64,000 bases of DNA from Leucobacter sp. OLIS6 (GCF_002752355.1 NZ_MRAV01000009.1:1-64000); one strand, 5' to 3'. Positions 36,440 through 46,912 are shown, counted from the first letter of the stretch. Made by a program: numbers and translations. The notes: a model not told the origin generated them from the sequence alone.

Positions 36440-37464
36440 AGCCCGCTCGCCTTCGACCGACGGGCGAGCGCGACCAGCACGGGCGCACCGACCAGGGCGG
36501 TGACGATCCCGACCTGCAGTTCCTGCGGGGCGACGACGAGCCGGGCGACGACGTCGGCGATCGTGAGCAGCGCCGGCGCGAGCACGATCGTGAAGACGAG
36601 GATCCACCGCTGGTCGGGCCCGACGAACCATCGGCAGATGTGCGGGACCATGAGACCCACGAATCCGATGGGGCCGGCCGCCGCGGTCGCCGCTCCCGCG
36701 AGCACCGTCACCGCCACGATGACGAGCAGTCTGGTCCGGGCGATCCGCGCCCCCAGCGCACCGGCGAGCTCGTCGCCGAGCGCGACGACGTTGAGCGCCG
36801 GGGCGAGCGCGAGCGCGAGCAAAGTACCGGCCAGGATGACGGGTGCGGCGATGACCAGCACGTCCCAGCCGCGCGCCGATAGGGAGCCGGCGCCCCAGTC
36901 CCGCATCCGGTCGAAGGCGCCCGGATCGAGCAGCGTGATCGCGGAGGTCACCCCGCCGAGCAGCGCCCCCACCGCGACGCCGACGAGCGTGAGGCGGACC
37001 GGCGAGACGCCCCGCCCCGCCATGCCGAGGAACATGACGACTCCGGTCACGGCGGCGGCGCCGAGGAACGCGAACCAGATGTACCCCTGGATCGAGGCGG
37101 CGCCGAACCAGGCGATGCCGATGGTGACCGCGAATGCCGCGCCCGCGTTCACCCCCAGAATCCCGGGATCCGCGAGCGGATTGCGGGTGAAGGCCTGGAT
37201 CAGGGCGCCGGAGACGCCGAGAGCGATCCCGACGACCAGGCCGAGCAGCGCACGGGGAATCCGCGTCTCGCGCACGATGAAGGCATCGTTGTCGTCGCGA
37301 CCGCCCCAGAGGCTGTCCACGACCGCATCGATGCCGATGGGTTTCGCCCCGAGCGCGACGCTCGCGGCGATCACGCAGACGAGTAGGATCACCGCCAGCA
37401 GCAGCCAGACGAGCCGGGTCGGGACCGTGCGCGCGATCTGCCGGGGAGGTGCCGCGACGGTCAT
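36436..37464 (-). CDS. FecCD-family siderophore permease (first)
   Basis: 342 aa. ETRIPRALLGLVVGIALG, QAFTRNPLADPGILGVNAG and GPIGFVGLMVPHICRWFVGPDQRW are standard FecCD motifs. The start overlaps the SIP stop by 4 nt. Together with the following permease and ATPase it forms the inner-membrane importer for a ferric siderophore captured by the lipoprotein at 38253-39239. Confidence 0.94.
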   Translation of the reverse strand: MTVAAPPRQIARTVPTRLVWLLLAVILLVCVIAASVALGAKPIGIDAVVDSLWGGRDDNDAFIVRETRIPRALLGLVVGIALGVSGALIQAFTRNPLADPGILGVNAGAAFAVTIGIAWFGAASIQGYIWFAFLGAAAVTGVVMFLGMAGRGVSPVRLTLVGVAVGALLGGVTSAITLLDPGAFDRMRDWGAGSLSARGWDVLVIAAPVILAGTLLALALAPALNVVALGDELAGALGARIARTRLLVIVAVTVLAGAATAAAGPIGFVGLMVPHICRWFVGPDQRWILVFTIVLAPALLTIADVVARLVVAPQELQVGIVTALVGAPVLVALARRSKASGL

Positions 37465-38249
37465 CCGATCTCGGCAGGGCGATCCCCCGCCAGGTCCTGC
37501 GTCCAGTAGCCGATCGCGTGGTGCCGGTCCCGCGCGAGACCGAGCCGGCCGCGCAGGTCGCCCCGGATCGCCCGACTGGCAGCCGCTTCGCAGGCGATCC
37601 AGGCGTACCAGGGTTCCCCGGGGTCCACGAAGCGGGCGACCTCGTCCGGGAGCGCGCTCGGGCCGATGCCGTTGCCGCTCCCCACGACCCAGTCCACGCG
37701 CAGGCGGGCGTTCGAGGCGAACTCCTGGACGTCCCCCGGATCGGCGACCTCGATGATCGCGGTCGCCGTGATATCCGCGGGGAGCTCCTCGACGATACGG
37801 CCGAGCCCCGGGAGGCCCGTCGCGTCGGCCACCAGCAGCATCGCGCGCGCGTCTCCGGGAGGGGCGTAGTAGGAGGAGCTGCGGTCCTCATCGAACACTC
37901 CGATGAGGTGCCCCGGCTCGGCCCGCTCGGCCCAGGCGGATGCCACCCCGCCCGGGTGCACCACGAAGTCGATGTCGAATCGCAGGCCGCCGTCGTGCAC
38001 CGCCCGGACCGTGTAGTGACGCCAGGGCGGCTCCTCGCCGATCCAGCCTCGACCGTACTCGGGCGAGTTGAAGACGCGGAGCGCCGCCGCGGTCTGCCCC
38101 GGAGCGGGCAGTGCGATGTCGATGCGCTCGTCGCCGACGCCGTCGGTGTGCCAGAGCCAGCCGCCGACGGCCTCGAAGCGGATGCGGACGAGATTCGGGG
38201 AGAGCCTGCGGGTCGAGAGGACGCGGGCCGGTGAACAGGGAATCGCCAC
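37461..38249 (-). CDS. Siderophore-interacting protein (flavin ferric-siderophore reductase)
   Basis: 262 aa cytoplasmic reductase that releases iron from imported siderophore. The FAD-binding motif RHYTVRAV is at about 77-84 (RxYT), followed by DIDFVVHPGGVASAWA (the phosphate-contacting part) and an NAD(P)-type C-terminal domain ending with HHAIGYWTQDLA, the W-containing siderophore-proximal segment. It sits between the lipoprotein (3 nt) and the first permease (4-nt overlap). Confidence 0.93.
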   Translation of the reverse strand: MAIPCSPARVLSTRRLSPNLVRIRFEAVGGWLWHTDGVGDERIDIALPAPGQTAAALRVFNSPEYGRGWIGEEPPWRHYTVRAVHDGGLRFDIDFVVHPGGVASAWAERAEPGHLIGVFDEDRSSSYYAPPGDARAMLLVADATGLPGLGRIVEELPADITATAIIEVADPGDVQEFASNARLRVDWVVGSGNGIGPSALPDEVARFVDPGEPWYAWIACEAAASRAIRGDLRGRLGLARDRHHAIGYWTQDLAGDRPAEIG

Positions 38250-38252
38250 GGA

Positions 38253-39239
38253 TCAGCCCTGCGCGACCTTCTGCAGGATGCTCTCGACGGTGTCGAGGCT
38301 GTCCTGCCCCCACTCGAACGAGGATGTCGCCGGTGCCTCGAACCCCGAGAACACCTTCCCGTTGCGAACCGCCGGCAACGACTTCCAGACGCGGTTGTTC
38401 TCGTAGCGCGAGAGCTGCTCGGGCTCCAGCACGACGATGAACCCGGCGTTGCCGAGCTTCTCGAGCTGCTCGTCGGAGATCCAGGCCCAGTCCGTGCTGG
38501 TCTTGGCCTCGCCATCGGTCGGGGTGCGGAACACGGCATCGATGTCGACCCACGCGGGTGTGGGCCACCCTCCCGGTGCGTAGCTCGCCCAGGTCGCGTC
38601 GTTGGTGTTCAGGGACACCACGGCGAGGGGATTCTCGTCGAGCACCTTCCGGTAGTGCTTGGAGATCCGCTTGGCGCGTTCGTCGTACGAGCGCTGCTGC
38701 TTCTGCGCGGTGTCGAGGTGGTTCGCCGCGTCGGCGATGCTCAGCGCGCGCTTCGACCAGGAACCGGTCAGATCGACCCGGAAGAGCGGCGCGATGGCCT
38801 CGAGCCGCTTGAGCGTCTCGGGTTCCGGGAACGCCGCGTCGACGATGATGAGGTCCGGGTCGAGGTCGAGCACCTTCTCGACGTTGATCTCAGCGTAGGT
38901 ACTGACCTGCTCGACGCCCTTCAACGCGTCGATGTAGCGCTGGGGGCGACTTCCCGGCTCCTGGATCCCCTGCATCACGCCGACGGGGGTGACCCCCACG
39001 TCGACGAGCACGCTCGACGAGAAGAAGTCGGTGGCGACGATGCGCTTCGGGTGGGTCGGGATCCGCACGTCTCCGACGGAGTCGGCGACCGTGCGGGTCG
39101 CCGACCCGCTGTCCGAGGCATCCGCCGAGGCGGCGCAGCCGGCGAGGGCGGACCCGAGCAGCGCGAGGGAGGAGACGGTGGCGACGACGCGCAGGAGGCG
39201 CTTGCGGGCGCGCGGGATCGAGGGAGAAGAGGAGAGCAC
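38253..39239 (-). CDS. Ferric-siderophore-binding lipoprotein
   Basis: 328 aa, GTG start with AAGGA 8 nt upstream. A signal segment with lipobox LAGCAA (Cys at about 35) is followed by the class III binding-protein fold: PKRIVATDFFSSSVLVDVGV, NVEKVLDLDPDLIIVD, a long central helix, and VWKSLPAVRNGKVFSGF. FepB/FhuD-like proteins of this type bind catecholate or hydroxamate complexes; the class here is not predictable. First gene of the siderophore operon, with a DtxR-like box upstream. Confidence 0.94.
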   Translation of the reverse strand: MLSSSPSIPRARKRLLRVVATVSSLALLGSALAGCAASADASDSGSATRTVADSVGDVRIPTHPKRIVATDFFSSSVLVDVGVTPVGVMQGIQEPGSRPQRYIDALKGVEQVSTYAEINVEKVLDLDPDLIIVDAAFPEPETLKRLEAIAPLFRVDLTGSWSKRALSIADAANHLDTAQKQQRSYDERAKRISKHYRKVLDENPLAVVSLNTNDATWASYAPGGWPTPAWVDIDAVFRTPTDGEAKTSTDWAWISDEQLEKLGNAGFIVVLEPEQLSRYENNRVWKSLPAVRNGKVFSGFEAPATSSFEWGQDSLDTVESILQKVAQG

Positions 39240-39266
39240 GATGGTCCTTCTGGACTGAGAACTTCG

Positions 39267-39285
39267 GTTGCTTAGGCAACCCTAA
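39267..39285. promoter_or_regulatory. DtxR/IdeR-like iron box before the siderophore operon
   Basis: GTTGCTTAGGCAACCCTAA matches the DtxR/IdeR consensus (TTAGGTTAGGCTAACCTAA) at 14 of 19 positions. It lies 27 nt before the lipoprotein start, where repressor binding would cover the promoter. Confidence 0.6.
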
Positions 39286-39315
39286 CCATCATCAGACTAT
39301 CGAGCCCGAATCCCG

Positions 39316-40161
39316 CTATTCCGTCCGATCGTGACGGTTTTCGTCGGACGCGGTCGGCAGAGCTGCGACTGCGCACCGACCCGAGAAGTACGCCGCGGGC
39401 GTGGTCCCGACGGCGACCCGGAAGTGATCGATGAAGGTGCTCGCGTTGGCGTATCCGAGCCGCTTGGCGACGGCGACCACCGGCGTCCCCGAACCGAGCA
39501 GCAGGAGCGAGGCGCGCACCCGGGCTCGGATCCTCCACTGGGTGAACGAGAGACCGGTCTCCGCCACGAAACCCCGCACGAACTCGCGCGCGGGCAATCC
39601 CGCCCGCTCCGCCCAATGCTCGGTGGCTCGGAAATCGTGCGGCGCATCGAGGATCCGCTCGGCGACGAGACGCAGCCGCGGACTCTCCGGCATCTGCAGA
39701 TCCACCTGCGCGCTGGGAGCGGGCCGCAGCAGCTCGAGCGCGAGTCCCTGCACGCGCATTCGGGTCTCGGGGTCGAGCGGGCACTCCGCGTTGAGCAGCA
39801 GCAGCTCGCGGATCGTCGGGAGCATCTCGACCACGACGGCCTCCCGCGGCAGGTGCACCGCAGCGCCGCGCGCGACGAAGGTTGCGTGCAGGATCGTGTC
39901 CGCCGCCGCCTCGATGGTGTGCGACACCCCCTCGGGCACCCACACCGACCGGTGCGCGGGCACGGTCCAGATGGCGTCATCGGTCCGCACCCGGATCACT
40001 CCCGCGGTCGACCAGATCAGCTCGTCCCGCGCGTGCCGTTCCGAGGTCCAGGACCGCATGCTCTGCGTCGTGTGCCGCTCGGTGGTGAGGAGGAACCCGC
40101 GAATCCGGTCCCGCACCCGATCGCGCGCGACCGCACCAGCAACCGGGACGTTCACGCTCAC
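39316..40161 (-). CDS. AraC-family regulator coupled to irtB
   Basis: 281 aa. An N-terminal cupin-like sensor (IRVRTDDAIWTVPAHRSVWVPEGVSHTIEA, described by ends) occupies about 50-130, and two helix-turn-helix motifs fill 180-265, the second reading VVAVAKRLGYANASTFIDHFRVAVGTTPAAYF. The GTG start overlaps the irtB stop by 4 nt, so it is made from the irtAB message. It is well placed to control the siderophore operon that starts immediately downstream, possibly by sensing the iron-loaded siderophore as known for YbtA/AlcR-type AraC regulators. That role is inferred. Confidence 0.88.
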   Translation of the reverse strand: MSVNVPVAGAVARDRVRDRIRGFLLTTERHTTQSMRSWTSERHARDELIWSTAGVIRVRTDDAIWTVPAHRSVWVPEGVSHTIEAAADTILHATFVARGAAVHLPREAVVVEMLPTIRELLLLNAECPLDPETRMRVQGLALELLRPAPSAQVDLQMPESPRLRLVAERILDAPHDFRATEHWAERAGLPAREFVRGFVAETGLSFTQWRIRARVRASLLLLGSGTPVVAVAKRLGYANASTFIDHFRVAVGTTPAAYFSGRCAVAALPTASDENRHDRTE

Positions 40162-41924
40162 GCCGAGCGCTCCGCGCCGAGCCGCCAGGCGCTCGCGGCG
40201 TGCTGCTGCCGCCAGAACTCGGCGAAGCGCCCTCCGGCCGCGAGCAGTTCCTCCGGTGAACCGTCCTCGACGATGCGCCCGCCGTCGAGGAACACGACGC
40301 GGTCGGCGGCGCGGATGCTGCTCAGCCGGTGCGCGACGATCACGCGGGTGCGCGGCGTCGGGTCGTCGGCGAGCGCCGCGGCCACGGCCGCCTCGTTCTC
40401 GGCGTCGAGCGCGCTGGTCGCCTCGTCGACCAGGAGCACGGGAGCGCGCGACACGAGCGCCCGCGCGATCGAGACCCGCTGCCGTTCCCCGCCCGAGAGG
40501 GATCCGCCGGCCTCGCCGACCCGGCTCTCCCAGCCGTCCGGCAGGCGATCCGCGAGGGTGTCGACGCGGGCAAGCGCGGCGGCTGCGCGCCAGCGATCCT
40601 CGGAAGCCGTGGGATCGCCGACGAGGATGTTGTCGCGCACGGTGCCGTCGAACAGGTACGGGTGCTGGAACACGACGCTGACGAGTTCGCGCCGCGACGC
40701 CTCACTCAGCTCGGCCAGCGGGACGCCGTCGACGAGCACGCTGCCCGCGCCCGGGCGGCGCAGGCCCGCGAGGAGCTGCAGCACGGTGGTCTTGCCCGAG
40801 CCCGAGGGGCCGACGATCGCGGTCGTCGTGCCCGGAGCGAGCTCCAGGTCGAAGTCCGAGAGCACGCGGGATCCGGCCGACGCGGCGGATCCGGTCGCCC
40901 CGTCGTAGTCGAAGCTCACCCCGCGGAGCGCGACCCGCGGCGCGGAGCCCCGAGCCGGTTCGCGTTCCCCCGCGGGATCGACGGGCGCCTCGAGCACCGT
41001 CCGCATGTTGCGCAGCGCACCGGTCGCCGCTTCGATACCGGGTGCCAGCTCGGCCAGCGCGGTGAACGGCTCGAGGTAGCGCACGATCACGAGCGTGAGC
41101 GCGATCGCCGCGGGTGCCGAGAGCGCGTCGGTCGCCGCGAGCCAGACCGTGGTGCCCGCGAGCAGCAGGAGCGCGAGCTGGGCCGCGAGGCCGAACAGCA
41201 GCTGGCCGGGCACCTGCAGCAGGATCAGCCGGGTCGTGGCGCGGTGCTGCGCGGCGAGGGCGGATCCCGCGAGGCTGCGTGCCGGATCGACGCGGCGCGC
41301 AGCCCGCAGAGCCTGCTGCGTGCGCGCGAACTCGACGATCCGCTCGGTCAGCGCGGTGTTCGCGTCGGCCGCCGCACGGTCGGCGTCCCGGCTGAGCCGG
41401 CCCGCGAGCCAGAAGGCGCCGAACAGGATCGGCACACCGGCCAGCGCCGCGAGCGCGAGCGGCCAGGCGATGGGCAGCAGCGCGACCGCGATGGCGATCG
41501 GCAGCAGGATCGCGCTGAGCACCGGGGTCACGAGATAGATGACGACGCCGACGAGGTCGGGACCGGTCGCGGCGACGGCCTGGCGCGCGGTCGCGGTGCG
41601 CTCGGCGTCGAACCAGGCGAGCCGCACCTCGGCGATGCGGTCGGCGACGGTGCGCTGCCCGCTGTCGAGCAGCGCGAAGCCGAGCGCGAATCCCCGCTTC
41701 GCGGCGGCGGCGTCGACCGCCCAACCGAGCACGGTCGCAGTGGCGAGCGCTGCGAGCCACGGCCAGGCCTCCGCGGGTCTCGGCCCGAAGAGCGCCGAGA
41801 CCAGGGGCACGAGCAGCACGGCGCCGACGGCGCGCAGCAGGATGCCGAGCACGGTGAGACCGAGGTGGGCGCCCACCGCGCGGCGGCGGTTCGCGGGGAG
41901 CAGGCTGAGCAGGGTGCGGATCAT
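40158..41924 (-). CDS. irtB: IrtB-like ABC importer half-transporter
   Basis: 588 aa ABC-exporter-fold protein: six membrane helices in about 1-300, ATPase in about 330-575 with Walker [42 protein letters not shown] and [10 protein letters not shown]. It lacks the reductase domain and pairs with the upstream irtA gene (4-nt overlap). In mycobacteria, IrtAB imports Fe-carboxymycobactin despite its exporter fold. The same role is inferred here from the fused SIP domain in the partner and the flanking siderophore genes. Confidence 0.88.
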   Translation of the reverse strand: MIRTLLSLLPANRRRAVGAHLGLTVLGILLRAVGAVLLVPLVSALFGPRPAEAWPWLAALATATVLGWAVDAAAAKRGFALGFALLDSGQRTVADRIAEVRLAWFDAERTATARQAVAATGPDLVGVVIYLVTPVLSAILLPIAIAVALLPIAWPLALAALAGVPILFGAFWLAGRLSRDADRAAADANTALTERIVEFARTQQALRAARRVDPARSLAGSALAAQHRATTRLILLQVPGQLLFGLAAQLALLLLAGTTVWLAATDALSAPAAIALTLVIVRYLEPFTALAELAPGIEAATGALRNMRTVLEAPVDPAGEREPARGSAPRVALRGVSFDYDGATGSAASAGSRVLSDFDLELAPGTTTAIVGPSGSGKTTVLQLLAGLRRPGAGSVLVDGVPLAELSEASRRELVSVVFQHPYLFDGTVRDNILVGDPTASEDRWRAAAALARVDTLADRLPDGWESRVGEAGGSLSGGERQRVSIARALVSRAPVLLVDEATSALDAENEAAVAAALADDPTPRTRVIVAHRLSSIRAADRVVFLDGGRIVEDGSPEELLAAGGRFAEFWRQQHAASAWRLGAERSA

Positions 41925-44650
41925 CGGGTCTGCTCCGTTCCGGCGGCGACGGGTTCGGGGGTGGATTCAGGGGTGGACGAGACCCCGTTCGAGGCCCCGG
42001 ACGCGGCGTCCCAGAGACTCCGGTATCGGCCGCCCCGGCCGAGGAGTTCGTCGTGCGTGCCGGACTCGGCGATGCGGCCGTGGTCGAGCACGACGATGCG
42101 GTCGGCCGAGGCGACGGTGTGCAGCCGGTGGGCGATCACGAGCACGGTGCGGCCCTCGGCCAGACGGCTCAGCGCCCGCTGCACGAGGTACTCGGATTCG
42201 GGGTCGGCGAACGCGGTCGCCTCGTCGAGGATCAGCACGGGAGTGTCCGCCAGGATCGCGCGGGCGATCGTGAGGCGCTGCCGCTCGCCACCCGACAGCG
42301 CGGCGTCGGGGCCGAGAACGGTGCCGTACCCCTCGGGCAGGCGAAGGATCCGATCGTGGATCTGCGCGGCCCGCGCCGCGGCCTCGACCTCGGCATCGCT
42401 CGCGTCGGGCTTCGCGAGGGCGAGGTTGTCGCGCACGGTGCCGTGCACGAGCTGGGTCTGCTGGAACACGAAGCCGACGCGGGCGTAGAGCTCGTCGGGG
42501 TCGAGCGCGCGGAGGTCGTCGCCGCCGACGCGGATGCGACCGGACTCCGGGTCGTGGAAGCGTGCGAGCAGGGCGGCGAGGGTCGACTTGCCGGATCCGG
42601 ACGGGCCGACGAGCGCGGTCACGGTGCCGGGTTCCAGCGACAGGGAGACGTCCTCCAGCACGGGAACGCCCGGCCGGTAGGCGAAGCCGACGCGGTCGAA
42701 CTCGACGCGGCCGCGCGGGACCCGAGGCGCGCCCTCGGCGGGCTCGCCTGCGTCCTCGGTCTCGAGCTCGGGCTCGTCGAGGGCGACCTGGATCCGTCGC
42801 GCGGCGAGCAGACCGGCCCGCAGGCCGCCGAGCCCGTAGCCGATCCCGAGCAGCCGGGATCCGAACGTCGTGCCGAGCAGCAGGAACGGCAGCAGCGCGA
42901 TCGGCTGCATGGTCCCGCCCGTGATCAGCACGGTACCGAGCGCGCAGATGAGCAGCAGGAACGTGGCCGGACGGGTGACGAGGTCGATGAACGCCTTCTG
43001 CCCGCTGAGGGGCCGCTGCCAGCGGTCGAGGAACCCGATGTACTCGCCCAGCCGGGCGCGGAAGCCGGTGGCCGCCGCTCCCCCGAACACGCGGATCACC
43101 GGCTGGCCCTCCAGGTAGGAGCCCGCCTCGCTGTTCATACGTTCCGACCAGCGCAGCGCCTCGGCCGTGCGCGGCGCCGATTGCACGACCATGACAGCCA
43201 TGGCGATCACGTAGACGAGCACCGGCAGGAGGAGCAGGAGCGCGATCCGCCAGTCGACCGCGAACAGGTAGACGAGCACCGCGACGGGCGCGACCACGGC
43301 GGCGACCGCGTCGGGCACGGCGTGGGTCACGAGGTAGTGCAGCGCGAGCGTGTCGTCCTGCACGAGCTGCTTCACCCGGCCGGACCCGCGCGCGTCGTAC
43401 CAGCCGAGCGGCACGCGGGCGAGCTTGCGCAGCAGGCGCTGCCGCAGTTCCCGTTCGAAGCGCGCATCGACCGCGTGGGTCCAGACGAGCAGCGCGGTCG
43501 AGAGCACGACCCCCGCGGCCATCAGTCCGACGGCCCACCAGCCGAGCGCCCAGAGCCGAGACGCCTCGGCGCCGCCGAGCAGCAGGCGGGCGAGCTCGAC
43601 GATCAGCACGAAGGGTGCGAGCTGCAGGAGGGTGACGATCCCCTGCGCGGCACCGGCCGCGACGAGCTTCGGACGCAGCGGGGCGAGCAGCCGCGATCCC
43701 GCGTTCGCCCGCCAGGATCCGCGCGCGGCCGCGGGTGCCTCGGCCGCCTCGGAAGCAGCCGCCTCGCCGACCGCAGCCGGTGCGGGATCCAGTACCGGAT
43801 CCGGTGCGGGACCCGCCGCGATCGCCGCGGCCGCCGCTTCGGTCGTCCCGACCGCATCGGCGGCCGATGCATCCGCCGCGGGCTCCGTTTCGGGCGCGGC
43901 CTTGGAGCGGTTCGCGCCGAACGCGCGGCCGAAGTACCAGTAGGCCTGCGCGTGCGTCTCGCTCTTCGGGAATCCGAACTCGTCGCGCAGGCGACCGCGG
44001 AGGTGCTTGAGCGATCCCGACTCGGGCGCGGCCCACGCGTACCAGTCCGACCAGTCGCGCGACTCGATCGCGGCGGCGAGAGAGGTCTCGCCCTGACGCG
44101 GGACCCAGTGCACGCGAGCGCGCGGGTGCACGTGCAGCGGGATCCTCCGGTCGTCGGGGGTGTGCTCCTCGAGGTAGATCTCGATCGGCACTTCGTCGGG
44201 CACGGTCCCGAGGATCGCGTTGATCGCGGGGATCGACGCGCTGTCGCCGATGAGCAGGTAGCCGGCGGGCAGTTCGTCCGGCAGGTCGAAGCGCGAGGAT
44301 CCGAGGGTCGTGACCGACACCCGGGTTCCCGGGGCTGCTGCGGCGGCCCAGGTGCTCGCCGGCCCGGCGGGCTCGTGCAGGACCATGTCGACCGCGAAGG
44401 TTCCGGCGGCCTCGTCGACCTCGGAGAGCGTGTAGGCGCGCTGCTGCTCGAACTCGGGCCGCTCGGGGTCGGGGAACCAGAAGCGCAGCCAGGCCGTCGG
44501 CGAGACCACCACGTCCTGCAGCAGCGTCGGAGCGCTCATGCGCACCCGCACGAAGTGGGGCGCGAGCGGTTGGACCTCGGTGACTATCGCCTCGTGGTCG
44601 CGGGCTCCGTACCCGCGCATCATCACTCCGGAGAACCCGCGCTTGGCCAT
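41921..44650 (-). CDS. irtA: IrtA-like siderophore reductase-ABC transporter fusion
   Basis: 909 aa. Residues 1 to about 250 are a siderophore-interacting FAD domain (RAYTLSEV is the RxYT motif, [16 protein letters not shown] the phosphate region, [11 protein letters not shown] the C-terminal Trp/Tyr element). An Ala/Pro/Glu-rich linker (about 255-315) leads to six membrane helices (about 325-600) and an ATPase (about 640-890: [56 protein letters not shown]). This is the IrtA architecture: ferric siderophore is imported and reduced on the inner membrane face. A DtxR-like box lies 38 nt upstream of the start. Confidence 0.92.
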   Translation of the reverse strand: MAKRGFSGVMMRGYGARDHEAIVTEVQPLAPHFVRVRMSAPTLLQDVVVSPTAWLRFWFPDPERPEFEQQRAYTLSEVDEAAGTFAVDMVLHEPAGPASTWAAAAAPGTRVSVTTLGSSRFDLPDELPAGYLLIGDSASIPAINAILGTVPDEVPIEIYLEEHTPDDRRIPLHVHPRARVHWVPRQGETSLAAAIESRDWSDWYAWAAPESGSLKHLRGRLRDEFGFPKSETHAQAYWYFGRAFGANRSKAAPETEPAADASAADAVGTTEAAAAAIAAGPAPDPVLDPAPAAVGEAAASEAAEAPAAARGSWRANAGSRLLAPLRPKLVAAGAAQGIVTLLQLAPFVLIVELARLLLGGAEASRLWALGWWAVGLMAAGVVLSTALLVWTHAVDARFERELRQRLLRKLARVPLGWYDARGSGRVKQLVQDDTLALHYLVTHAVPDAVAAVVAPVAVLVYLFAVDWRIALLLLLPVLVYVIAMAVMVVQSAPRTAEALRWSERMNSEAGSYLEGQPVIRVFGGAAATGFRARLGEYIGFLDRWQRPLSGQKAFIDLVTRPATFLLLICALGTVLITGGTMQPIALLPFLLLGTTFGSRLLGIGYGLGGLRAGLLAARRIQVALDEPELETEDAGEPAEGAPRVPRGRVEFDRVGFAYRPGVPVLEDVSLSLEPGTVTALVGPSGSGKSTLAALLARFHDPESGRIRVGGDDLRALDPDELYARVGFVFQQTQLVHGTVRDNLALAKPDASDAEVEAAARAAQIHDRILRLPEGYGTVLGPDAALSGGERQRLTIARAILADTPVLILDEATAFADPESEYLVQRALSRLAEGRTVLVIAHRLHTVASADRIVVLDHGRIAESGTHDELLGRGGRYRSLWDAASGASNGVSSTPESTPEPVAAGTEQTR

Positions 44651-44688
44651 CGCGCACCCTTCTCGGGGCCCACGTCGAACCCCGTAAC

Positions 44689-44707
44689 TTAGCCAAGCCT
44701 AACTTAC
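44689..44707. promoter_or_regulatory. DtxR/IdeR-like iron box before irtA
   Basis: TTAGCCAAGCCTAACTTAC agrees with the complement of the DtxR/IdeR consensus at 14 of 19 positions and lies 38 nt before the irtA ATG, overlapping the stop of the previous gene. Confidence 0.6.
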
Positions 44708-45816
44708 ATCTGAGGAATGCGGTTCTCCGATCGCAGCGCCGCATCGATCTCCGCCACCGCATCGCGCCCGGCACGGTTCGCGCCGACCGTGGACTGCGAC
44801 GGACCGTAGCCGATGAGGTGCAGGCGGGGTTCCGCGGCCACCCGGGTCCCGCGCATCTCGATCCCGCCCCGCTCATTGCGGAGCCCGAGCGGATCCAGGT
44901 GCGCGATCGACGGCCGGAATCCCGTCGCCCACAGGATCGTGTCGACCGAGGTGAACGAGCCGTCGGCCTCGCGCACGCCGTGCGGCTCGATGGCCGTGAA
45001 CATCGGGCGGCGCACGAGCACGCCGCGATCCCGCGCGGCCCGCGCGTACGGGGTCCAGGCCAGCCCCGTGTACGAGACGACGCTGCCCGACGGGTTGCCG
45101 GCCTCGACGTCGGCGGTGACCCGCTCGATCGTCTCGCGCCCCTCGACCTCCGGACTGAAATCGCCGTCGAGGAACACGGGCTCGCGCCGCGTGTACCAGG
45201 CGACGCGCGCCACCCGCGAGATCTCCTCGAGCTGCTGCACGGCCGAGATCCCGCCGCCGACCACGGCGACGCTGCGACCCGCGAACTCGTCGAGCGAAAC
45301 GTAGTCGCGGGTGTGCAGCTGCCGCCCGAGGAACCGATCGGCGCCGGGCACCTCCGGCAGCACGGGATTCCCCCAGGTGCCGGTCGCGTTGATCACCGCC
45401 CGCGCCCGCCAGAGCCCGGCGCTGCTCTCGATCAGCAGCTCGCCGTCGGGATCCGCGTCGGCGCGGCGCACCGCCGTCACCGAGACCGGGCGCAGGATCG
45501 GCAACCGCATCTTCGCTTCGAACGCGGAGAAGTATCCGGGGACCGCCTCGCGGCTCGGGGTGGCCCGGTCGACCGGGGTCTGCCGGAACCCGGGCAGGTC
45601 GAAGATGTGGTTCACGGTCGCCATCGAGAGGGACTCCCACCGGTGCTGCCAGGCGCCGCCCGGCAGCACCTCACCGTCGAGGATCACGAAGCTCCGCTCG
45701 GCCCCCGGGTCCAGCAGCGCACTCGCGAAGCCGTGACGCTGCAGGTGGTAGCCCGCAGAGAGGCCCGCCTGACCGGCGCCGATCACGACGACGGTCGCGC
45801 GGCGATCACCGCTCAT
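44704..45816 (-). CDS. Flavin-containing monooxygenase-like NAD(P)/FAD oxidoreductase
   Basis: 370 aa. FAD motif VIGAGQAGLSAGYHL at about 11-25, a central NADP motif VAVVGGGISAVQQLEEI and the late ATGFRPSIAHLDPLGL resemble CzcO/YhcX-type monooxygenases. Siderophore N-hydroxylases are related, but this one lacks their length (about 430-450 aa), and its position upstream of irtA is not proof of a siderophore role. The start overlaps the preceding quinone-reductase-like stop by 4 nt. Confidence 0.85.
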   Translation of the reverse strand: MSGDRRATVVVIGAGQAGLSAGYHLQRHGFASALLDPGAERSFVILDGEVLPGGAWQHRWESLSMATVNHIFDLPGFRQTPVDRATPSREAVPGYFSAFEAKMRLPILRPVSVTAVRRADADPDGELLIESSAGLWRARAVINATGTWGNPVLPEVPGADRFLGRQLHTRDYVSLDEFAGRSVAVVGGGISAVQQLEEISRVARVAWYTRREPVFLDGDFSPEVEGRETIERVTADVEAGNPSGSVVSYTGLAWTPYARAARDRGVLVRRPMFTAIEPHGVREADGSFTSVDTILWATGFRPSIAHLDPLGLRNERGGIEMRGTRVAAEPRLHLIGYGPSQSTVGANRAGRDAVAEIDAALRSENRIPQM

Positions 45817-46739
45817 CGCTGCGGCTGGATCACGAGCTTGCCGCGCGTACGTCCGGTACGGCTGGCGCGGAAGGCGTCCCCGACCTCCTCGAGCCCGAAG
45901 GTCCCGGCGACCTCGACCCGGAGGGCACCGCTGCGGGCGAGTTCGGCGAGCCGGGCCGTCTCGGCGCCGTCGACGCGCACCCAGATGATGCGTCCGCCGT
46001 GCTCCACGACCGAGTCGTCGGCGACCGAGACGTGCGGTCCATCGGCGCGGAGCACGGCGAGCGTGGCCTCGAGCTGCCCGCCGACGAAGTCCGCGACGGC
46101 GTCGACCGGGCCGCCCGCCAAAGCGCGCACGCGCTCCGCGAGCCCCTCGCCGTGCGCGACGGGCTCGGCACCGAGGCTCCGGAGGAACTCGTGGTTGCGT
46201 TCCGACGCGGTGCCGATCACCCGAGCACCGCGGGCCACCGCGATCTGCACGGCGAGACTGCCGACGCCGCCCGCCGCCGCGTGCACGAGCAGCACGCGGC
46301 CGTCCAGCTCGCCGAGGGCGTCGACGGCGCGCAGCGCTGTCCCGCCGGCGAGCGGCAGGCCCGCGGCCTGCTCCCACGACAGTTCGGCGGGCTTGAGGGC
46401 GACGGCCTCGGCGGGAACGGCTACCCGCTCCGCGAAAGTCCCCGCCGACACGGTCTCCTTGCGCGCGTACGCGAGGACCTCGTCGCCAACGCGGAACTCC
46501 GGAGTATCGGCGCCGACGGCCACGACCACCCCGGCGACGTCCCACCCCGGGATCACCGGGAACCGCGCGTCGATCATGCCGTCCAGGTACCCCGCCATGA
46601 TCTTCCAGTCGACGGGGTTCACGGAGGCCGCGCGCACCTCGATCAGCACCGAACCGGCGAAGAGCTTCGGCTCCGCCACCTCTCGGACCTCGAGCCCGTC
46701 GAGTTCCTGGCTGTATCGGTCGTAGACGACGGCTCGCAT
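45813..46739 (-). CDS. MDR-family NADP-dependent quinone oxidoreductase
   Basis: 308 aa zeta-crystallin-type reductase of the zinc-free class: VRAASVNPVDWKIMAGY, IPGWDVAGVVVAVG, and the nucleotide motif HAAAGGVGSLAVQIA. The C-terminus SRTGRTRGKLVIQPQR is typical of the family. The ATG at 46739 follows GAGGAG with 7 nt spacing; in-frame codons further up lack a site. Reduces quinones or enones using NADPH; the substrate is unknown. It is divergent from the AhpD-like gene, suggesting an oxidative-stress theme. Confidence 0.9.
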   Translation of the reverse strand: MRAVVYDRYSQELDGLEVREVAEPKLFAGSVLIEVRAASVNPVDWKIMAGYLDGMIDARFPVIPGWDVAGVVVAVGADTPEFRVGDEVLAYARKETVSAGTFAERVAVPAEAVALKPAELSWEQAAGLPLAGGTALRAVDALGELDGRVLLVHAAAGGVGSLAVQIAVARGARVIGTASERNHEFLRSLGAEPVAHGEGLAERVRALAGGPVDAVADFVGGQLEATLAVLRADGPHVSVADDSVVEHGGRIIWVRVDGAETARLAELARSGALRVEVAGTFGLEEVGDAFRASRTGRTRGKLVIQPQR

Positions 46740-46912
46740 GGCGGCTCTCCTCGTGGTTCCCGGGTCGATCCGGGCATCCCGGATCGGATGAAGACTGCGC
46801 TTCCCCGACCCCAACGTCGCCGGCCCCCCTGCCATTCCGAGGGTTTCGCCGGAATACTGGCGCCCATCGGCCGGTTGCCCCCAGCATCGACACCGACCGG
46901 GAAGGAGTCCCC

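Noticed and set aside
44704-45816. Siderophore N-hydroxylase (lysine/ornithine monooxygenase)
   Set aside because: Too short at 370 aa and closer in motifs to CzcO-type monooxygenases; adjacency to irtA alone is insufficient.
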